Shown here piece after piece: positions 10,660-12,657 of a DNA stretch of 12,657 bases; positions within the stretch are counted from its first letter, which is position 1, and each line of letters opens with the position of its first letter. Source of the stretch: Actinomycetales bacterium Ga0077552 (GTDB lineage: Bacteria; Actinomycetota; Actinomycetes; Actinomycetales; Microbacteriaceae); NCBI GenBank assembly GCA_001464255.1, contig LNFD01000352.1, positions 1 through 12,657 of the forward strand, in the 5' to 3' direction. Under the pieces are notes generated by a model that was not told the origin of the DNA, ran no database searches, and saw nothing but the letters and a program-made list of their open reading frames with translations. The position numbers and the translations under genes were made by a program.

Positions 10660-12657
10660 ACCCCGAGTTTTCCCCTGTCCGTAGCGACGCAATCCGCGCG
10701 GGCCTCGAGCAAGCCGTGGTGGCGAACGCCGGCAACTCGTCGCATCGAGTTCCCGGATGGATCACGGGCGCGTCGCTGTTGATCGTCGGACTCGTTACCG
10801 GCGGCGCTGTCTCCGCTGCGGCGGTCACCAGCTTGCAGACCGAAGCCCGAATCGAAGCGCCGCCCGGAGTGATTCCCGGCGTACCCATCGTCTCTTTGTT
10901 GGGCGAAACCTCGAGCTATGAGATTTCCGGCGAGTCCACCGTCGAGTTGCCTAGCCCGCCGATCGGTGCGACGCATATTCAGGCCAGCATTTCGTGCCTG
11001 ACCGTTGGGGCTTTCAGCTGGGGCCCGGACCCTGCGGGCAATAATCCGTCGATCTACTGTCGCGCTGACGATGTGAGTTCTGCCTCCGGGAACGCATCAA
11101 TGGACTTTCCAATCGACGCGGAAACGCCGCTGTTGTTCGCCCAGACGGGCCCCGAGGGCCGCGCGCTTCTGGTCGTGCAATACGTCAACTACGTGCCGAC
11201 CGCGCTCGGGCGCAATGCGTCCGGCGAAACTTACGGCGTGGCCTGGACTGGCCTTGTGGAACCGGACCTCGTTGCGGTCGCTGGAGTCGCGCCCGATGGC
11301 TCGTCGATCGTGGGGTACGCGCGAGCGACAGACCTCAATTCTTTCGGTCCCGAGTGGCCCGGTATGCCGGCAGACCCCGAACAGGCCGTGGAGTGGCAGC
11401 GCGAGCGAAACGAGCGGTATCCGGATGGATGGGAGATTCCCATCTACTCGTCAGACGGCCGGACGGTGCTCGAACTAGCCTCGTTGCCGATAGCCGTCGA
11501 GAACCTCCCTGCCGAGGGTCACTCCGGCCACCCACTGCTTCGCCGAGTTTTGCTCTGCAATGATGCCGTCATGTCGAATCGAGCGAAGTCGGGCCAGCGC
11601 GTCAACCTGCTGCGCCCGTCGAGCGGGTCAGGCTCGGAGCGCGCCGACCGGGTGAGCTTCGTCGAGCTGTTCTTCGACCTCGTGTTCGTCTTCGGCCTCA
11701 CGCAGCTGAGCGACGTCGTCGCACACGTCGACTCGGTGCCCTCAGGAGTCGTCGCGGTCGTGCTGCTGCTGGCGATGTGGTGGCTGTGGATGCAGACCAC
11801 CTGGACGACCAACTGGCTCGACCCGCAGCGGCTCGAGGGGCGCGGGCTGCTCATAGCCCTCGCGTTCGTCGGCCTCATCGTCTCGGTCTCGCTGCAGGAG
11901 GCCTCGGGCGACCGAGCGCTCGTCTTCGCCCTCGCCTACGTCGGCCTGCAGGTGGGCCGCACGCTCGCGATGATCGCGGCGACCGCGCACCACGATCGAG
12001 CCGCCCACGCCGACTTCCGCCGCCTGGCGGCGTGGTTCGCCCTGAGCGGCGTCGCGTGGATCGCCGGCGCCCTGCTCGGCGGCATCGCCCTCGTCGTGCT
12101 CTGGGTCGTCGCCGTCGCGATCGACTACCTCGGCGCGGCCATGTCGTACCGCACGCCCGTGCTGGGCCGCGGCGACATGGAGCGGTGGGACCTCTCGGCG
12201 GCGCACATCGCCGAGCGGGCATCCCTCTTCATCATCATCGCGCTCGGCGAGACCTTCCTCGTCACGGGCTTCGCCTTCGTCGCGGAGGAGCTCACGGTCG
12301 AGCGCTCGCTCGCCCTCGTCAGCGCATTCCTCTCGGCCGCGGCCATGTGGTGGTTCTACTTCGACCAGGGCGAGTGGTGGGGTGAGCGCCGGCTGAAGAA
12401 GGGCGCCCAGACGGGCGCGATCGCGCGCGCCGCCTACTCCTACGCCCACGTCGTCATCATCGCCGGCATCGTGCTGACAGGCGTCGCCGACAAGCTCGTC
12501 GTCGGAAAGCCCGACACGTGGTCGACGATCGCCCTCGTCAGCATCGTCGGCGGGCCAGCGCTCTACGTGCTGGGCTGCGCGAGCTTCCGGCGCATCGTGG
12601 GCGCGCCGGGCGTGCTCGTCGCGGTCGTCGCCGGCGTCGGGATGCTCGCTCTGGCCC
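10656..12657 (+). CDS. ECF-linked membrane protein (anti-sigma candidate) in one open frame with LtrA domain; partial
   Basis: Start ATG 10656 overlaps the sigma stop and follows GGAGG at 5-nt spacing, so it is well supported. Residues 1-33 would be cytoplasmic, 34-59 are a membrane helix (WITGASLLIVGLVTGGAVSA), and about 60-275 form an extracytoplasmic part with Cys114 and Cys135, possibly disulfide-linked. No zinc anti-sigma motif (HxxxCxxC) is visible, so an anti-sigma role rests on context. After IPIYSSDGRTVLEL (261-274), where I would expect this protein to end, the frame continues without a stop through about 30 odd residues into Met306 (11571) and a complete-looking LtrA protein, up to the right edge (667 codons). 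A TAG lies one frame away at 11476, suggesting a small indel removed the stop, or this is a true fusion. Codons such as CTA, ATA and TTG are commoner than in the flanks. Confidence 0.7.
   Translation, partial: MNPEFSPVRSDAIRAGLEQAVVANAGNSSHRVPGWITGASLLIVGLVTGGAVSAAAVTSLQTEARIEAPPGVIPGVPIVSLLGETSSYEISGESTVELPSPPIGATHIQASISCLTVGAFSWGPDPAGNNPSIYCRADDVSSASGNASMDFPIDAETPLLFAQTGPEGRALLVVQYVNYVPTALGRNASGETYGVAWTGLVEPDLVAVAGVAPDGSSIVGYARATDLNSFGPEWPGMPADPEQAVEWQRERNERYPDGWEIPIYSSDGRTVLELASLPIAVENLPAEGHSGHPLLRRVLLCNDAVMSNRAKSGQRVNLLRPSSGSGSERADRVSFVELFFDLVFVFGLTQLSDVVAHVDSVPSGVVAVVLLLAMWWLWMQTTWTTNWLDPQRLEGRGLLIALAFVGLIVSVSLQEASGDRALVFALAYVGLQVGRTLAMIAATAHHDRAAHADFRRLAAWFALSGVAWIAGALLGGIALVVLWVVAVAIDYLGAAMSYRTPVLGRGDMERWDLSAAHIAERASLFIIIALGETFLVTGFAFVAEELTVERSLALVSAFLSAAAMWWFYFDQGEWWGERRLKKGAQTGAIARAAYSYAHVVIIAGIVLTGVADKLVVGKPDTWSTIALVSIVGGPALYVLGCASFRRIVGAPGVLVAVVAGVGMLALA
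11571..12657 (+). CDS. Low temperature requirement protein A (LtrA) family membrane protein, partial; probable own start
   Basis: From Met at 11571 the frame gives MSNRAKSGQRVNLLRPSSGS and then the LtrA block RVSFVELFFDLVFVFGLTQLS. About ten or eleven membrane helices follow, including VVLLLAMWWLWMQTTW, the family signature AAHIAERASLFIIIALGETF and AAAMWWFYFDQGEWW. 362 residues are seen and the gene is cut by the right edge near its usual end. LtrA proteins are polytopic membrane proteins first linked to growth at low temperature in Listeria; their biochemical role is unknown. An independent start is likely because the first 27 residues look like a normal positively charged, inside-facing N-terminus and because AATGAT lies six bases ahead of the ATG, as a -10 for a leaderless mRNA would. 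No Shine-Dalgarno is seen. It is in frame with the upstream membrane protein, with no stop between them. Confidence 0.88.
   Translation, partial: MSNRAKSGQRVNLLRPSSGSGSERADRVSFVELFFDLVFVFGLTQLSDVVAHVDSVPSGVVAVVLLLAMWWLWMQTTWTTNWLDPQRLEGRGLLIALAFVGLIVSVSLQEASGDRALVFALAYVGLQVGRTLAMIAATAHHDRAAHADFRRLAAWFALSGVAWIAGALLGGIALVVLWVVAVAIDYLGAAMSYRTPVLGRGDMERWDLSAAHIAERASLFIIIALGETFLVTGFAFVAEELTVERSLALVSAFLSAAAMWWFYFDQGEWWGERRLKKGAQTGAIARAAYSYAHVVIIAGIVLTGVADKLVVGKPDTWSTIALVSIVGGPALYVLGCASFRRIVGAPGVLVAVVAGVGMLALA

Noticed and set aside
11742..12449. A minus-strand frame opposite ltrA
   Set aside because: It is antisense to clear LtrA membrane helices, and its composition is that of a GC-rich shadow frame.
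1..12657. CRISPR arrays, tRNA or rRNA genes, insertion sequences, att sites
   Set aside because: No regularly spaced repeats, tRNA cloverleaf, rRNA core sequence, transposase or integrase motifs, or flanking direct repeats were seen on either strand.

Overview
The window reads as chromosomal DNA of a high-GC actinobacterium, most likely of the Microbacteriaceae (family-level inference only). The grounds are extreme G/C bias at third codon positions, GTG starts, 4-nt ATGA/GTGA gene overlaps, several starts without a Shine-Dalgarno but with a -10-like hexamer six bases upstream, and a ZTP riboswitch ahead of glyA. The DNA is gene-dense; the longest gap without a gene is about 230 nt (6392-6622).

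Left part (1-4742): a minus-strand pair encodes a membrane sensor histidine kinase and, overlapping by 4 nt, a second membrane protein of the same plan whose phospho-accepting His is apparently replaced by Asn and whose ATP-binding motifs are not visible; it runs off the left edge. A 92-nt divergent region separates this pair from a plus-strand pxpA-pxpB-pxpC operon, the prokaryotic 5-oxoprolinase that turns 5-oxo-L-proline into L-glutamate.

Middle (4739-8928): pxpC ends tail-to-tail with a minus-strand ABC-F ATPase, their stop codons sharing the palindrome CTAG. The ABC-F leader holds a long inverted repeat and a possible 15-codon upstream ORF. Next comes a minus-strand one-carbon operon, glyA-folD, preceded by a clear ZTP (pfl) riboswitch at about 8843-8916. 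SHMT and FolD supply the folate one-carbon units whose shortage raises ZMP/ZTP, so sensor and genes match.

Right part (8926-12657): this looks accessory, with visibly less extreme GC and more varied codon use up to about 11570. It holds an XRE-type HTH gene followed by a DUF6036 (nucleotidyltransferase-like) gene, resembling a toxin-antitoxin or defence pair, with an inverted repeat over its likely promoter. Divergent from it is an ECF sigma factor gene, overlapping by 4 nt a gene for a single-pass membrane protein (anti-sigma candidate). That last frame has no stop codon: it stays open straight into a downstream LtrA-family (low temperature requirement A) multi-pass membrane protein, which is cut by the right edge. 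This fused frame, with conflicting predicted topologies for its two halves, is the most unusual thing in the window.
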